DNA of 64,000 bases from Astragalus membranaceus (lineage: Eukaryota > Streptophyta > Magnoliopsida > Fabales > Fabaceae). The stretch spans positions 372,001 to 436,000 of the forward strand of contig JAZGSX010000010.1 of NCBI GenBank assembly GCA_039519185.1. Reading direction: 5' to 3'. Below are positions 20,767-30,725 of the stretch, piece by piece (positions within the stretch are counted from its first letter, which is position 1; every line of letters begins with the position of its first letter). The notes beneath the pieces are model-generated. The model worked only from the letters and a program-made list of their open reading frames with translations. It did no database searches and was not told the DNA's origin. The translations under genes and the position numbers were made by a program.

Positions 20767-23358
20767 TGTAACACCCCTTTTCTAATAACTTTACTTTTAA
20801 TAAAATCAGAGTCTTTTTTTTTTTTTTTTTTGAAAAACAATTAAAGTGAGTGCTACACTTACTCCATAAAAATCAAGATACATAACACCATATGAAAGTT
20901 TAGTTCGCATCAACTAAATCAGATCACCAACAGCAGCGGAATAATAATCAGTTCAAAAATTAAAACCAATACATCACCAATGAAAACTAACAGTTTTAGG
21001 AAAATAAAGCATAAACATAAGGAAACCCCCCCCCCTGGTGCTACGTATCAGAGCGTGACACTTCCTACCAAACGAAGGCATAAGAAATCCTTCACTCGCT
21101 ATTACCTGCACGTTGCCGACATAAGAAGCAACATAAAAGCAGTAGGGTGAGTCTCTTTTCATAATTAATAACATATGAAAATTAAGTACTGCATAGGAAA
21201 AGGAAACCAGGCACACCAATTCATAACAATAGGAAACAATCGCATCAGCATACTAAATTCCAAACAGCACTATATAATATATGAATATGTATGTAATGCA
21301 ACCCAAACTCCACGGGTACACGCATGTCGGATCCGTCACCAATACAAATAGGCCGTAGCCTCTGCTCACCAAATCAAAATTAGGCCGTAGCCTCTGCTCA
21401 CCAATAATGCATATGTCCATGAGATGCTATGGGAATGCATTACAACACACCAAGTCCAAACAATTCATCATTTAAAATTCATGATCTCACCATTGTATAT
21501 TAATCAGCTCACCACATTAAAATTAGGCCGTAGCCTCTGCTCACCAATCTCACCCTATCACACTCACCTATTCAGCTCACCACTCACACCAACACCAATT
21601 CAAATAGACCAGCTTAGGACATTGACACAACATAGGTAAAGTGGGTAAAAATAGCCATTTGGACACTTGAACACCCTCAGCCAGAAACACCAGTAAAAAT
21701 AAATTATTTTTGCATAAAATTGTGACTATTGGATAGGCACTGAAATTAGCTTCAAAACGCATTTTGAACCGTTGAATTTGGATAACCGAGTCAAAAGTTA
21801 CATTAAAAACAGTTTAGAAAAAATGTTAGACATTCTGGAAACAGGCGCATGGGCGCTGGGCGCCCAGGGGCAACACAGCGCTTGGCGCATGGGCGCTTGG
21901 CGCCCAGGAGAGGCAACACGCAACAGCGCACAGGCGCATAGGCGCTTGGCGCCCAGGAGCAACACGCGCAACAGCGCACAGGCGCTAGGCGCCCAGGGGA
22001 ACAAGCGCGCAACAGCGCACAGGCGCTAGGCGCCCAAGAGGCAACACGCGCACATAGGCGCTGGCGCCCAGAAGCAACACCCAGGGAACAGCAGCAACAT
22101 GGCGCCCAAGCACTAGGCGCCTAAGGCCAACATGCTACACAACTCATTTTGCTTCGAAATTCATTTTACACGAGCCAAATGCTCAGGACATGAAAACTCA
22201 ATAAAAATTTTATCAAAAGCTGAACTTTAATTTTGGCGCCCATGCACTAGGCACCTAGTGAAATTACGCAACTCAACTCCTTTCTTGACCAAAATCAGTT
22301 TTCATGAGCCATTTTACCCAAGTATAAAAACCTGAAAACAATTTTCACAAAACTATCACCAGAACTTTGGGGCCCTTGGCGCCCATGACTCAAGCAACAA
22401 GTGCCAAAACTGGCAGCACAGGGAACACAGTAGGCAACACAGGCAACAGGGACAGCAACACAGGCAACAGGGACAGCAACACAGGCAACACAGTGACACA
22501 GAATTTTGGAAAACTGGCGCAGCACACTGCTGGGCACTTGGCGCCCATGACCATGGCGCAAAACAGAATTTTCAGCAACAATCCATATGGCGCCTAAGGC
22601 GCCTAGGGCATCCAAACAGAAATTTTCCCACTTTAAATTACCAATTAAAATTCACCAAAACGCCCAATTACATATATGATACTAAGGGTCACCATGATTC
22701 TCAATTTTCAACCACAAGTGTCAACAAGTCATATATTCAAACATATGACATACAATTCACATTTTGCAATAATCAAACATCAATTCATGCGATTTTCAAC
22801 ATAGGCAATCCATGATCATATATTACAACACTACGATTAATTCAATCAACACACAATTCATTCATATGATTTATCCTAGAACCTAACCCTAGGCACTACA
22901 ATTCGCATAAGCCATTAAAGATAAAAAGAGGACCCCCTAACCTTGTGAACTTCGAATTTGATAGCCAAGCTCCAAGGGAAAAATGAGAATCACAATTGAG
23001 CCTCCTCCTCTTCTCTTTGAGCTTCGCCCCTTTCTTCTACTTCTCCTCTTCTATTCGCAACTTTTCTCTTCTCACTTCTCCTCTCTTTTACGTTACTTTC
23101 TTTCTTTTCACAATTGAGACAAAAATGCCACTAAGTCACAAGACCCATAGTGAGTCGAATCCTATGACTATCCAATGGGTCATGGGCTCACTTGTGGGTC
23201 ATGGGCTCCGTGCACCATCAAATTCGAGACAACACCTCCTAATAATTTAAAATTAAATAAATACATTAAACCTTGAATTATTTAATTAAATTAAATAACT
23301 ATTGTAAGCCTTAAATAATTTAATTAAATAAATAATTAAATTATTTTGGGGCGTTACA
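20767..23358 (-). repeat. Element F 3' LTR (2.59 kb, minus orientation)
   Basis: It begins (minus strand) TGTAACGCCCCAAAATAATT at 23358 and ends GGGGTGTTACA at 20767. It contains the GGCGCC cassette (about 21843-22130), a GTTGCCTGTGTTGCTGTCCC repeat (22425-22500), AGGC-TACG-GCCT hairpins (for example 21350-21361), a 10-base C tract (21026-21035) and an 18-base T tract (20814-20831). Confidence 0.95.
21843..22130 (-). repeat. GGCGC-NNN-GCGCC palindrome cassette in element F 3' LTR
   Basis: Many GGCGCC-centred motifs, often as GGCGC and GCGCC arms with 2-3 base loops, are interspersed with GCGCAACAGCGCACA. Looser GGCGCC motifs extend to about 22600. The arms are conserved and the loops vary. 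Confidence 0.8.
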
Positions 23359-23370
23359 ACTCTCCCCCAC
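23359..23370 (-). other. Polypurine tract of element F
   Basis: Minus-strand GTGGGGGAGAGT between the pol stop codon (23373-23371) and the 3' LTR. Confidence 0.9.
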
Positions 23371-23646
23371 TTAGAATATTTCGTCCTCGAAATTACCTGA
23401 ATCAAACAACTCCGGATATGCTTCCCGCATCTTGCTCTCCAGTTCCCAAGTCATACTCTCACCAGCAGCTCCTAACCAAACCACTTTCACCAAAAGAATT
23501 TCTTTCCCTCTCAGAGTCTTCACTTCTCTATCTTCTATTCGCACAGGCATAGTCTCAACCGTGAGATTATCCCGTACCTCTACTTCGTCCATCTGAATTA
23601 CATGAGACGGGTCCGGAACATACTTTCGAAGTTGTGACACGTGAAA
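23371..23646 (-). pseudogene. Element F Pol C-terminus: chromodomain part, cut off by element G
   Basis: The minus-strand frame starts in the conserved FHVSQLRKYVPDPSH motif after integrase and covers the chromodomain-like tail (EILLVKVVWLGAAGESMTWE), ending at a TAA at 23373-23371. It continues the frame interrupted at 33308 on the far side of G. The tail is thought to read repressive histone marks and guide integration. Apart from the insertion I see no damage. Confidence 0.9.
23642..23646. repeat. Left TSD of element G (TGAAA)
   Basis: It is matched by TGAAA at 33308-33312. The duplicated bases lie in F's FHV codons. Confidence 0.95.
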
Positions 23647-24399
23647 TGTAACGCCCCAAAATAATTTAATTATTTATTTAATTAAATTATTTAAGGCTTA
23701 CAATATTTATTTAATTTAATTAAATAATTCAAGGTTTAATGTATTTATTTAATTTTAAATTATCAGGAGGTGTTGTCTCGAAATTGATGGTGCACGGAGC
23801 CCATGACCCACAAGTGAGCCCATGACCCATGGGATGGTCATAGGATTCGACTCACTATGGGTCTTGTGGCTTAGTGGCATTTTTGTCTCATTTGTGAAAA
23901 GAAAGAAAGTAACGTAAAAGAGAGGAGAAGTGAGAAGAGAAAAGTGCGAATAGAAGAGGAGAAGTAGAGGAGAGGGGCGAAGCTCAAAGAGAAGGAGAGG
24001 AGGCTCAATTGTGATTCGCATTCTTCCCTTGAAGCTTGGCTATCAATTCGAATTTCTCAAGGTTAGGGGGTCCTCTTTTTGTTCTTAATACTTATGTGAA
24101 TTGGGAATTGCTTGGGGTTAGGGTCCTAGGTTAGTTTCCATGATTGAATTGTATTGTTGTTGAGAAATTATAGTATTGTGATGTTATTATTGAATTAACA
24201 TGTTGAGAATTCTATGATTGATGTTGGAATTGGGGCAATATGCGAATTGTAGGCCAATTGTTTGAGTGTATGATTGTTTGGTGATTATGTGGTGAAATTG
24301 GGAAATTATGGTGACATTTTGATTATATTTATAAATAGGATTGTTGGTAAATTTTAATTGGTAATTTAAAGTGGAAAAATTTCTGTTTGGATGCCCCTA

Positions 24400-25152
24400 G
24401 GCGCCTTAGGCACCATATGGATTGTTGCTGAAAATTCTGTTTTGCGCCATGGTCATGGGCGCCAAGTGCCCAGCAGTGTGCTGCGCCAATTTTCCAAAAT
24501 TCTGTGTTGCCTGTGTTGCTGTCCCTGTTGCCTGTGTTGCTGTCCCTGTTGCCTGTGTTGCCTACTGTGTCCCCTGTGCTGCCAGTTTTGGCGCTTGTTG
24601 CTTGAGTCATGGGCGCCAAGGGCCCCAAAGTTCTGGTGATAGTTTTGTGAAAATTGTTTTCAGGTTTTTATACTTGGGTAAAATGGCTCCTGAAAACTGA
24701 TTTTGGTCAAGAAATGAGTTGAGTTGCGAAAATTCAATAGGTGCCTAGTGCATGGGCGCCAAAATTAAAGTTTAGTTTTTGGGAAAATTTTTATTGATTT
24801 ATCATGTCCTGAGCATTTGGCTCGTGTAAAATGAATTTCGAAGCAAAATGAGTTGTGTAGCATGTTGGCCTTAGGCGCCTAGTGCTTGGGCGCCATGTTG
24901 CTGCTGTTCCCTGGATGTTGCTTCTGGGCGCCAGCGCCTATGTGCGCGTGTTGCCTCCTGGGCGCCTAGCGCCTGTGCGCTGTTGCGCGCTTGTTCCCCT
25001 GGGCGCCTAGCGCCTGTGCGCTGTTGCGCGTGTTGCTCCTGGGCGCCAAGCGCCTATGCGCCTGTGCGCTGTTGCGTGTTGCCTTTCCTGGGCGCCAAGC
25101 GCCCATGCGCCAAGCGCTGTGTTGCCCCTGGGCGCCCAGCGCCCATGCGCCT
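24400..25152 (+). repeat. GGCGC-NNN-GCGCC palindrome cassette in element G 5' LTR
   Basis: Motifs such as GGCGCCTAGCGCC, GGCGCCAAGCGCC, GGCGCCCAGCGCC and GGCGCCAGCGCC keep GGCGC/GCGCC arms with loops CTA, CAA, CCA or CA. They are dense at 24925-25152 and scattered before that, including a 24-bp GTTGCCTGTGTTGCTGTCCC repeat near 24507-24565. The 3' LTR has the same cassette at 31479-32231. Confidence 0.85.
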
Positions 25153-25458
25153 GTTTCCAGAATGTCTAACATTTTTCCTAAACTGTTTTTAATGTAACTT
25201 TTGACTCGGTTATCCAAATTCGACGGTTCAAAATGCGTTTTGAAGCTAATTTCAGTGCCTATCCAATAGCCACAATTTTATGCAAAAATAATTTATTTTT
25301 ACTGGTGTTTCTGGCTGAGGGTGTTCAAGTGTCCAAATGGCTATTTTTACCCACTTCCCTATGTTGTGTCAATTGTCCTAAGCTGGTCTATTTGAATGGG
25401 TGTTGATGTGAGTGGTGAGCTGAATTGGTGAGTGTGATAGGGTGAGATTGGTGAGCAG

Positions 25459-25646
25459 AGGCTACGGCCTAATTTTAATTTGGTGAGCTGATTATTATAC
25501 AATGGTGAGATCATGAATTTTAAATGATGAATTGCTTGGACTTGGTGTGTTGTAATGCATTTTCCATAGCATCTCATGGACATATGCATTATTGGTGAGC
25601 AGAGGCTACGGCCTAATTTTGATTTGGTGAGCAGAGGCTACGGCCT
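25459..25646 (+). repeat. Three AGGC-TACG-GCCT hairpins in element G 5' LTR
   Basis: Exact copies at 25459-25470, 25603-25614 and 25635-25646, each preceded by GGTGAGCAG. As RNA each gives C(UACG)G, a UNCG tetraloop. The 3' LTR repeats them at 32538-32549, 32682-32693 and 32714-32725. Confidence 0.7.
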
Positions 25647-26235
25647 ATTTGTATTGGTGACGGATCCGACATGCATGTACCCGTGGAGTTTGGGTTGCAT
25701 TACATGCATAAATCATATATTGTGTGGTGCTGTTTGGAAATAAAATATTGATGCGATTGTTCCATTATTGTGAATTGATGTGCCTGACTTCCTTTTTCCT
25801 GTGCATTGCTTAATTTTCATATGTTATTAATTATGAAAAGAGACTCACCCTACTGCCTTTATGTTGCTTCTTATGTCGGCAACGTGCAGGTAATGATGAG
25901 TGAAGGTTTCCTGTATGCCTTCGTCTGGTAGGAAGTGTCACGCTCTGATACGTAGCACCAGGGGGGGGGGGTGTCTTAGGTTTATGCTTTATTTTCTTAA
26001 AACTGCTAGACTTTGTTGGTGATGTATTGGTTTTAATTTTTGAATTGATTATTATTCCGCTGCTGATGGTGATTGGATTTAGTTGATGCGAGCTAAGCTT
26101 TTTTTTCTTATGGTGTTATGTATCGTGATTTTTTATGAAGTAAATGTAGCACTCGCTTGAATTGTTTTCAAAAAAAAAAAAAGAGACTCTGATTTTATTA
26201 AAAGTAAAGTTATTAGAAAAGGGGTGTTACATTAG

Positions 26236-26247
26236 TGGTATCAGAGC
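26236..26247 (+). other. Primer-binding site of element G
   Basis: A perfect TGGTATCAGAGC four bases after the LTR end. Confidence 0.95.
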
Positions 26248-26351
26248 AGTTTCGGTCTGTCCGGCCAAGTCGTCTTGTCATAGTGTCTTATGACAAATAG
26301 AATTGTTAGATTAGTTCTAAATTTCTGTTTGTGCTGCAGTGATAGTTTGAA

Positions 26352-29300
26352 ATGGCCAGACGGGACGATGCTGCACTTGCTGCTGCCTTGCAGGCTATAG
26401 CCGGGGCGATGGGTAATATACCCGGTGCTGTTAATGATGGGACGCGCAATTTGGCTACGTTCCAGAGAGAGAATCCACCTGTCTTTAAGGGCAAGTATAA
26501 TCCAGATGGTGCTTTGGCATGGCTGAAAGAGATTGAAAGAATATTCCGGGTCATGGATTGTGATGATGCGCAGAAGGTCAGGTATGGTACCCATACGCTG
26601 GCAGAGGAAGCTGATGATTGGTGGATGGAGGTGAGGCAGAGATTAGAAACTGCCAATGAAGAGATAACTTGGGCTGTTTTCCGCAGAGAGTTCTTGCGGA
26701 AATATTTTCCTGAAGATGTGAGGGGTAAGAAAGAAATAGAATTCCTTGAGCTGAAGCAAGGAAGCATGTCAGTGACAGAGTATGCTGCCAAGTTCACCGA
26801 ATTGGCTAAGTTTTATCCCCATTATGCTGATGCTGATTCTGAGTTCTCAAAGTGTATCAAGTTTGAGAATGGGCTGAGGGCTGATATTAAGAAAGCTGTA
26901 GGGTACCAGAAGATTCGGGTATTCGCTGATTTGATCGACAGTTGCAGGATATATGAGGATGATAGTAATGCTCACTCCAGGGTCATGAGGGATCTGAGGG
27001 GTAAGTTTCAGAACCGGGGAAAACCGTATGAGGCTCCAGCTGGTAAGGGTAAGCAGAGGTATGCTGACAATAAGAAAGCAAGTGGGGGAGATGCCCCTGC
27101 GAAGGTTGTGTGCTACAGGTGTGGCAAACCGGGTCACAAGAGTTTTGACTGCTCAGATAATAAATGTTTCAAATGCGGTAAAGAGGGTCATGTGGCTGCG
27201 AAATGTGAGAAAAGGGATGTGGTGTGTTACAATTGCGGGGAATCAGGTCATATTAGTACTAAGTGTACTAAGCCGAAGAAAGAGAAGTCCCATGGAAAGG
27301 TGTTTGCTCTCGCAGGATCAGAGGACACTAATGAGATTCGAGGTACATGTTTTATTAATGGTATTCCTTTGATTGCTATTATTGATACTGGTGCTACGCA
27401 TTCGTTTATTGCTGCTTTGTGTGCTGAGAAATTGGACCTTGTTTTATCTTCTATGATGAGGGAGATGGTTATTGACACTCCAGCTAAGGGTTCAGTAACT
27501 ACCTCTCTTGTGTGTGCTAAGTGCCCTCTGTCAATCTTCGGCAGAAATTTTCTAGTTGATCTTATTTGTTTGCCGTTGGGAGGGTTGGATGTCATTCTTG
27601 GTATGGACTGGTTAGTATTTAACCATGTGCATATTAATTGTTTCCGGAGATCTGTGAGTTTCCTTCCTCCCGAAGAGGAAGAATCGGTGTTGTTGCCTGC
27701 TGGTCATTTGCATAAGGTAATGAAGGAGGGAGTTCATCTGTTTGCTTTGATGGCGTCATTGTCTGCTGAGAATCAGGCAATCATTGAAAGGGTTCAAGTA
27801 GTGTGTGAGTTCCCTGAAGTGTTCCCAGATGAGATTCCAAGTGTTCCGCCAGAGAGGGAGGTTGAGTTTGCCATTGATCTTATACCTGGTACTAGGCCTG
27901 TGTCTATGGCACCGTACCGAATGTCAGCCTCAGAATTGTCTGAATTGAAAAAGCAATTAGAAGATCTGCTTGAGAAGAAATTTGTAAGACCAAGTGTGTC
28001 ACCGTGGGGTGCTCCGGTACTGTTAGTGAAGAAGAAGGACGGGAGTATGAGACTTTGTGTCGATTATAGGCAATTGAACAAAGTGACAATAAAGAACAGG
28101 TATCCGCTTCCCAGAATTGATGATCTTATGGACCAGTTGGTAGGTGCTAAGGTGTTTAGTAAAATCGATTTGAGGTCGGGTTATCACCAGATCAAGGTAA
28201 AGGATGAAGACATTCAGAAAACCGCTTTCAGAACGAGATATGGGCACTATGAGTATTCTGTTATGCCGTTTGGGGTTACCAATGCGCCGGGTGTGTTTAT
28301 GGAGTACATGAATCGTACCTTCCATAGTTACTTGGATCGGTTTGTCGTTGTGTTTATTGACGACATTCTGGTGTATTCTAAGACAGAAGAGGAGCATGCA
28401 GAACATTTGAGGTTAGTGCTAGAAGTGCTGAAAGAAAAGAAATTGTATGCAAAGTTGTCTAAGTGTGAGTTCTGGCTGAATGAAGTAGGTTTCCTTGGTC
28501 ATATTATCTCTGGTAATGGTATAGCTGTGGACCCAGCCAAGGTTGATGCTGTGTCTCAATGGGAGAGCCCGAAGTCAGTTACTGAAATCAGAAGCTTCTT
28601 GGGATTAGCTGGTTATTATAGAAGATTTATTGAAGGTTTCTCGAAGTTGGCACTTCCGTTGACTCAATTGACGTGTAAGGGAAGAGCTTTTGTGTGGGAT
28701 GCCCGCTGTGAGGAGAGCTTCAATGAGTTGAAGAAGAGGTTGACTACATCGCCCGTTTTGACCTTGCCTGTTCCTGATCGACCGTTTGTAGTATATTGCG
28801 ATGCTTCCAAGATGGGTTTGGGAGGTGTATTGATGCAAGAGGGTAAGGTAGTAGCTTATGCGTCCAGACAGTTGAGGACCCATGAGAAGAACTACCCTAC
28901 TCATGATTTGGAGCTAGCTGCAATTGTGTTTGTGCTGAAAATTTGGAGGCATTATCTGTATGGTACCAGATTTGAAGTGTTTAGCGACCATAAGAGTCTG
29001 AAATACTTGTTTGATCAGAAGGAGCTAAATATGAGACAGAGACGTTGGTTAGAGTTGCTGAAGGATTATGATTTCGGCTTGAACTATCACCCCGGCAAAG
29101 CTAATGTCGTGGCTGATGCTTTAAGTCGGAAGAGTTTGCATATGTCGGCTATGATGGTGAAAGAGTTAGAATTGATTGAGCAGTTTCGGGACATGAGTCT
29201 GGTTTGTGAAGTGACACCGCAGAGTGTCAGATTGGGGATGTTGAAGATTGGAAATGAATTTTTGGTTAGTGTCCGAGAAGCACAAAAGTCAGATGTAAAG

Positions 29301-30713
29301 TTGGTAGACCTGTTGGTTGTGAATGATCAAGATGTGGGTGGAGATTTCAAGTTAGATTCCCAAGGTGTATTGAGATTCAGAGATAGGATCTGCATTCCTG
29401 ACGATGCTGAGATGAAGAGAATGATTCTTGAGGAGAGCCATAGAAGCAAGTTGAGTATTCATCCCGGGGCTACGAAAATGTACCAAGATTTGAAGAAACT
29501 GTTCTGGTGGCCTGGTATGAAGAAGGATGTGGCACAGTTTGTGTATTCTTGTCTGACTTGTCAGAAGTCTAAGGTTGAGCATCAGAAGCCTGCAGGGTTG
29601 ATGCAACCATTGGAGATTCCGGAATGGAAATGGGATAGCATTTCCATGGATTTTGTAACTGGGTTGCCAAATACAGTGAGAGGGTTTGATGCTATATGGG
29701 TAGTTGTGGACAGGTTGTCTAAGTCTGCTCATTTCTTACCAATTAATATGACTTATTCAGTTCCAAAGTTGGCAGAAATCTACATCAAGACTATTGTGAA
29801 GTTGCATGGCGTTCCGCTTAGTATTGTGTCTGATAGAGATCCAAGATTCACCTCTGAATTTTGGAAGAGTTTGCAGGAAGCATTGGGTTCTAAGTTGAGG
29901 TTGAGCTCCGCTTATCATCCGCAGACAGATGGTCAGACGGAGAGGACTATTCAGTCGTTAGAGGACTTGTTGAGGGCATGTGTTCTTGAGCAGGGAGGTT
30001 CATGGGATTCTCATCTTTCGTTGATAGAATTCACCTATAACAATAGTTTTCACTCTAGTATTGGTATGGCACCGTTTGAGGCATTGTATGGTCGGAGATG
30101 TAGGACTCCGTTGTGTTGGTATGAATCTGGGGAGAGTGCAGTGTTGGGACCTGAGATTGTGCGAGAAACAACTGAGAAGGTAAAATTAATCCGTGAGAAG
30201 ATGAAAGCGTCGCAGAGTCGACAAAAGAGCTATCATGATAAGAGAAGGAAGGATTTAGAGTTTCAGGCCGGTGATCATGTGTTTCTGAGAGTCACTCCGA
30301 TGACTGGTGTTGGGCGTGCCTTGAAATCTAAGAAGTTGACTCCCCGTTTCATTGGTCCATATCAGATTACGGAGAGGGTGGGAAGTGTTGCCTATAGGGT
30401 GGCTTTGCCGCCTAATCTTTCGAACTTGCATGACGTGTGTCACGTGTCACAACTTCGAAAGTATGTTCCGGACCCGTCTCATGTAGTTCAGATGGACGAA
30501 GTAGAGGTACGGGATAATCTCACGGTTGAGACTATGCCGGTGCGGATTGAAGATAGAGAGGTAAAGATTCTGAGAGGGAAGGAAATTCCGTTGGTGAAGG
30601 TGGTGTGGTTGGGAGCTGCTGGTGAGAGTATGACTTGGGAGCTGGAGAGCAGGATGCGGGAAGCATATCCGGAGTTGTTTGATTCAGGTAATTTCGAGGA
30701 CGAAATATTCTAA
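26352..30713 (+). CDS. Element G Gag-Pol polyprotein, 1453 residues, intact
   Basis: A single frame from MARRDDAALAAALQAIAGAM to a TAA directly before the polypurine tract. Domains in order: Gag capsid (DDWWMEVRQR, about 93; GSMSVTEYAAKFTELAKFY, about 137), three CCHC knuckles (CYRCGKPGHKSFDC about 253, CFKCGKEGHVAAKC about 271, CYNCGESGHISTKC about 292), aspartic protease (IIDTGATHSF about 344), RT (FIDDILVYSK about 667), RNase H (YCDASKMGLGG about 814, then DHKSLKYLFDQKELN), integrase HHCC finger (SIHPGATKMYQDLKKLFWW, about 1035) and DDE core (MDFVTGLP about 1098, SDRDPRFTSEFW about 1160, TDGQTERTIQSLEDLL about 1195), the GPY motif (RFIGPYQITERVG about 1330) and a chromodomain tail (1396-1453). 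All catalytic residues checked are present. F has HDVFHV where G has HDVCHV. Gag and Pol are fused in one frame, as is usual in this clade. Confidence 0.95.
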   Translation: MARRDDAALAAALQAIAGAMGNIPGAVNDGTRNLATFQRENPPVFKGKYNPDGALAWLKEIERIFRVMDCDDAQKVRYGTHTLAEEADDWWMEVRQRLETANEEITWAVFRREFLRKYFPEDVRGKKEIEFLELKQGSMSVTEYAAKFTELAKFYPHYADADSEFSKCIKFENGLRADIKKAVGYQKIRVFADLIDSCRIYEDDSNAHSRVMRDLRGKFQNRGKPYEAPAGKGKQRYADNKKASGGDAPAKVVCYRCGKPGHKSFDCSDNKCFKCGKEGHVAAKCEKRDVVCYNCGESGHISTKCTKPKKEKSHGKVFALAGSEDTNEIRGTCFINGIPLIAIIDTGATHSFIAALCAEKLDLVLSSMMREMVIDTPAKGSVTTSLVCAKCPLSIFGRNFLVDLICLPLGGLDVILGMDWLVFNHVHINCFRRSVSFLPPEEEESVLLPAGHLHKVMKEGVHLFALMASLSAENQAIIERVQVVCEFPEVFPDEIPSVPPEREVEFAIDLIPGTRPVSMAPYRMSASELSELKKQLEDLLEKKFVRPSVSPWGAPVLLVKKKDGSMRLCVDYRQLNKVTIKNRYPLPRIDDLMDQLVGAKVFSKIDLRSGYHQIKVKDEDIQKTAFRTRYGHYEYSVMPFGVTNAPGVFMEYMNRTFHSYLDRFVVVFIDDILVYSKTEEEHAEHLRLVLEVLKEKKLYAKLSKCEFWLNEVGFLGHIISGNGIAVDPAKVDAVSQWESPKSVTEIRSFLGLAGYYRRFIEGFSKLALPLTQLTCKGRAFVWDARCEESFNELKKRLTTSPVLTLPVPDRPFVVYCDASKMGLGGVLMQEGKVVAYASRQLRTHEKNYPTHDLELAAIVFVLKIWRHYLYGTRFEVFSDHKSLKYLFDQKELNMRQRRWLELLKDYDFGLNYHPGKANVVADALSRKSLHMSAMMVKELELIEQFRDMSLVCEVTPQSVRLGMLKIGNEFLVSVREAQKSDVKLVDLLVVNDQDVGGDFKLDSQGVLRFRDRICIPDDAEMKRMILEESHRSKLSIHPGATKMYQDLKKLFWWPGMKKDVAQFVYSCLTCQKSKVEHQKPAGLMQPLEIPEWKWDSISMDFVTGLPNTVRGFDAIWVVVDRLSKSAHFLPINMTYSVPKLAEIYIKTIVKLHGVPLSIVSDRDPRFTSEFWKSLQEALGSKLRLSSAYHPQTDGQTERTIQSLEDLLRACVLEQGGSWDSHLSLIEFTYNNSFHSSIGMAPFEALYGRRCRTPLCWYESGESAVLGPEIVRETTEKVKLIREKMKASQSRQKSYHDKRRKDLEFQAGDHVFLRVTPMTGVGRALKSKKLTPRFIGPYQITERVGSVAYRVALPPNLSNLHDVCHVSQLRKYVPDPSHVVQMDEVEVRDNLTVETMPVRIEDREVKILRGKEIPLVKVVWLGAAGESMTWELESRMREAYPELFDSGNFEDEIF

Positions 30714-30725
30714 GTGGGGGAGAGT
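30714..30725 (+). other. Polypurine tract of element G
   Basis: GTGGGGGAGAGT directly after the gag-pol stop codon and directly before the 3' LTR. Confidence 0.95.

Larger units (their letters stand above)
23647..26231 (+). repeat. Element G 5' LTR (2.59 kb)
   Basis: TGTAACGCCCC ... GGGGTGTTACA. The GA-rich leader at about 23900-24005 suggests that transcription starts shortly upstream, which would leave some 2.2 kb of structured leader before gag. It then holds GGCGCC motifs (24400-25152), AGGC-TACG-GCCT hairpins (25459-25646), an 11-base G tract (25961-25971) and a 13-base A tract near 26170. The leader position is inferred from composition only. Confidence 0.95.

Noticed and set aside
24391..24700. 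Short Cys/Val-rich open frames in F and G LTRs (also 22295-22615, 31470-31779, 39093-39413)
   Set aside because: They translate the GTTGCCTGTGTTGCTGTCCC repeats and exist in several frames and on both strands. They lack any recognisable domain.
24966..25217. Open frames across the GGCGCC cassettes (several loci in F and G)
   Set aside because: GC-rich repeats lack stop codons by composition. The frames are present on both strands and change with cassette length.
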